From contig NZ_CP015098.1 of assembly GCF_001611795.1 (NCBI RefSeq), forward strand, positions 3,224,001-3,288,000: 64,000 nucleotides of DNA, in the 5' to 3' direction. This document shows, in pieces, positions 62,831 through 64,000 of the stretch. A model generated the notes under the pieces. That model was not told the DNA's origin. It was given only the letters and a program-made list of their open reading frames with translations, and made no database searches. This DNA comes from Streptomyces qaidamensis. Its GTDB lineage: Bacteria > Actinomycetota > Actinomycetes > Streptomycetales > Streptomycetaceae. The position numbers were made by a program, and so were the translations under genes. The number at the start of each line of letters is the position of its first letter. The stretch's first letter is position 1.

Positions 62831-63346
62831 TCACGCGCTGAGGGCCTGGAGCCGGGCGGTGATGTCGGTGACGAGCAGGTCGGCCGTTTCGTCGCTGGCC
62901 GACGGCACCGTCCGCTTCAGCACGCCCGGCAGGATCTCCGGCAGCGCGGCAATGACCTTGTCCAGCGCAAGGACCGGGTCCTTCGCGGCCGCCGTACTGG
63001 CGTGGATGTCGCGCGCCATCTCGGCGAACGCCTTCCGACGGAGGGCGGTGATCTGCCCGTTGGTCACGGCCGCCTGCTCGCCTCGGCACGCCGGGCAGAT
63101 GCGCACCAGTGAGCCGTCGATGTGAAGCCACTTGTCCGCATACGGCGCAGCGGTGTCGTCCACCTCGGTGCGGCAGTCGTGGCAGCGGCCCATCCTGCGA
63201 ATGTCGTCAAGCGCGTCGGCCGCGCTGTCGTACGGGCCGACGAAGACCCGGTGCCCGTCGACGTGCGGGACGGTCAGGTCGACGCTGCCTTCCTCGGCGA
63301 TCTCCGGGGCGATGCCGCGCGGGTTGGTAGCGGACACTCCCAACAT
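62831..63346 (-). CDS. Element-associated zinc-binding protein
   Basis: The 171-residue protein begins MLGVSATNPRGIAPEIAEEG and VDLTVPHVDGHRVFVGPYDS, and has two CxxC pairs (MGRCHDCRTEVDD and VRICPACRGEQAAV) that should bind zinc. Its C-terminal half is helical. It has no enzyme motif that I recognise. It is divergent from and overlaps the HTH regulator gene start, as a control gene of the element might. Confidence 0.72.
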   Translation of the reverse strand: MLGVSATNPRGIAPEIAEEGSVDLTVPHVDGHRVFVGPYDSAADALDDIRRMGRCHDCRTEVDDTAAPYADKWLHIDGSLVRICPACRGEQAAVTNGQITALRRKAFAEMARDIHASTAAAKDPVLALDKVIAALPEILPGVLKRTVPSASDETADLLVTDITARLQALSA

Positions 63347-63895
63347 CGAAGAATCCGCCACCGAAATCGCATCCCCGTCGACCGCCTCGCGCACCCGCCG
63401 CGCGAACGAGTTGGGCCCTACCGGCGCCCGACTGGCGGAGAACGTCAAGAGGCTGCGCGAATCCATGCCCCTGACCACTGAGCAGCTCGCCGAGCGCGTA
63501 ACGGCCCAGGGCCGCCCGATGCGCGCGAACACCATCACGAAGATCGAGAAGATGCAGCGGCGTGTCGACGTCGACGATCTCGTCGCACTGGCCGTAGCCC
63601 TTGAGGCTCGCCCCGACGCCCTGTTGCTGCCGCCGACGATCGCCGAAGACGAGTTGCAACTGACCGACGGCACGGTCGTCACGGCCTACCTGGCCTGGCG
63701 TTGGATGAACGGGGGGGGATCGCCCGATCGACCTCCCCGAGGAGGACGACGGCACCGCGTACAACCGCTTCCAGGAACGCGCACAACCGTCTGGCCTGCG
63801 CGCCTACTGCGGCGTGTCAGTGGAAGCGATGGAAGCCAAGTTCCAGCGCACCGGGGGGAACCAGTGGCGAGCATTCAGAAGAGGCCGAACGGTAA
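63324..63895 (+). pseudogene. XRE-type regulator with G-run frame changes
   Basis: Frame gives GPTGARLAENVKRLRESMPL, TTEQLAERVTAQGRPMRANT, ITKIEKMQRRVDVDDLVALA up to WRWMNG. There eight G (63711-63718) shift the frame; with one G less it reads DRPIDLPEEDDGTAYNRFQE and RAQPSGLRAYCGVSVEAMEA. A second run of six G (63853-63858), one fewer, gives SGEHSEEAER stop at 63895. The HTH lies in residues 35-75 of the reading. The end overlaps the integrase start, typical for element regulators. The true start is unsure (TTG 63324 or later). Confidence 0.7.
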
Positions 63896-64000
63896 GTGGC
63901 GGGCTCGGTACCGAGACGAAGCGGGGAAGGAGCACGCCCGGCACTTCACCAAGAAGGTCGACGCGCAACGGTGGCTCGACGAGGTCAGCGCCTCGGTACT
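63864..64000 (+). CDS. Tyrosine integrase, N-terminus (cut by the window end)
   Basis: GTG 63864 starts MASIQKRPNGKWRARYRDEA and GKEHARHFTKKVDAQRWLDE, the N-terminal SAM-like arm-binding domain (AP2-like) of actinomycete phage/ICE integrases. Only 45 codons are in the window, so the catalytic part is not seen. It overlaps the end of the XRE-type regulator, the usual xre-int arrangement. It is the only evidence for an integrase with an intact start here. Confidence 0.85.
   Translation, partial: MASIQKRPNGKWRARYRDEAGKEHARHFTKKVDAQRWLDEVSASV

Overview
The window is a high-GC actinobacterial chromosome segment, almost certainly Streptomyces. The evidence is strong GC bias at third codon positions, frequent GTG/TTG starts, chaplins, rodlins, a melC-type tyrosinase pair, an SsbB-type single-strand binding protein and dynamin-like GTPases. 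The gene order chpG-melC2-melC1 ... chpF ... long chaplin-chpD-rdlA-rdlB-acyl-CoA ligase matches, from memory, the S. coelicolor SCO2699-SCO2720 interval. No database search was possible, so family names rest on motifs read in the translations.

Layout. 1-5.8 kb: a phospho-signalling operon with a PknG-like kinase (5' end outside the window), a PP2C phosphatase with zinc ribbons, a VWA protein and an FHA protein with zinc ribbons. 5.8-18.3 kb: ordinary core genes (PCMT-like methyltransferase, truncated haemoglobin, thioesterase, EttA, a DJ-1/AraC regulator, GAPDH), a sortase-anchored thioester-domain surface protein, ssbB, and two dynamin-like GTPases that probably act in sporulation septation. 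18.6-24.3 kb: a tRNA-Arg(TCT) gene used as an integration site. A 44-bp copy of its 3' half lies 3 kb downstream, and the interval and its right flank hold a broken IS481 transposase, an integrase fragment and small accessory genes.

24.3-27.5 kb: an alpha/beta hydrolase and a divergent TetR regulator with a clear operator, then a 2-hydroxyacid dehydrogenase. 27.7-46.8 kb: the aerial-hypha coat locus. It contains short chaplins, melC, a VKOR-family disulfide enzyme with small secreted proteins, and a translationally coupled eight-gene exopolysaccharide assembly operon (two GT4 glycosyltransferases, a priming sugar-phosphate transferase, a Wzy-like polymerase, a MurJ-like flippase with a long proline-repeat tail, a deacetylase, a Wzz-like protein and a FemAB-like acyltransferase). 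A GH26-like hydrolase, an LPETG-anchored chaplin, ChpD and the divergent rodlin pair follow. The genes suggest that a polysaccharide is made and trimmed at the same surface as the amyloid coat proteins.

46.9-54.1 kb: long-chain acyl-CoA ligase with two TetR-type operator-like palindromes, a VWA lipoprotein, and an ABC export pair whose ATPase is fused to an S15-type hydrolase. 54.1-64 kb: an accessory region with a 16-codon mini-ORF before a strong hairpin, an excisionase-like protein, a membrane-tethered Mrr-type nuclease, a PH-SHOCT protein, a split and partly inverted IS5-family element around a lower-GC orphan gene, small lipoprotein and zinc-ribbon genes, a cutA broken by an in-frame stop, and the frame-broken remains of an integrative element that ends in the first codons of a tyrosine integrase. 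Several broken frames here are each repaired by removing one G from a G-run, so part of the apparent decay may be sequencing error.
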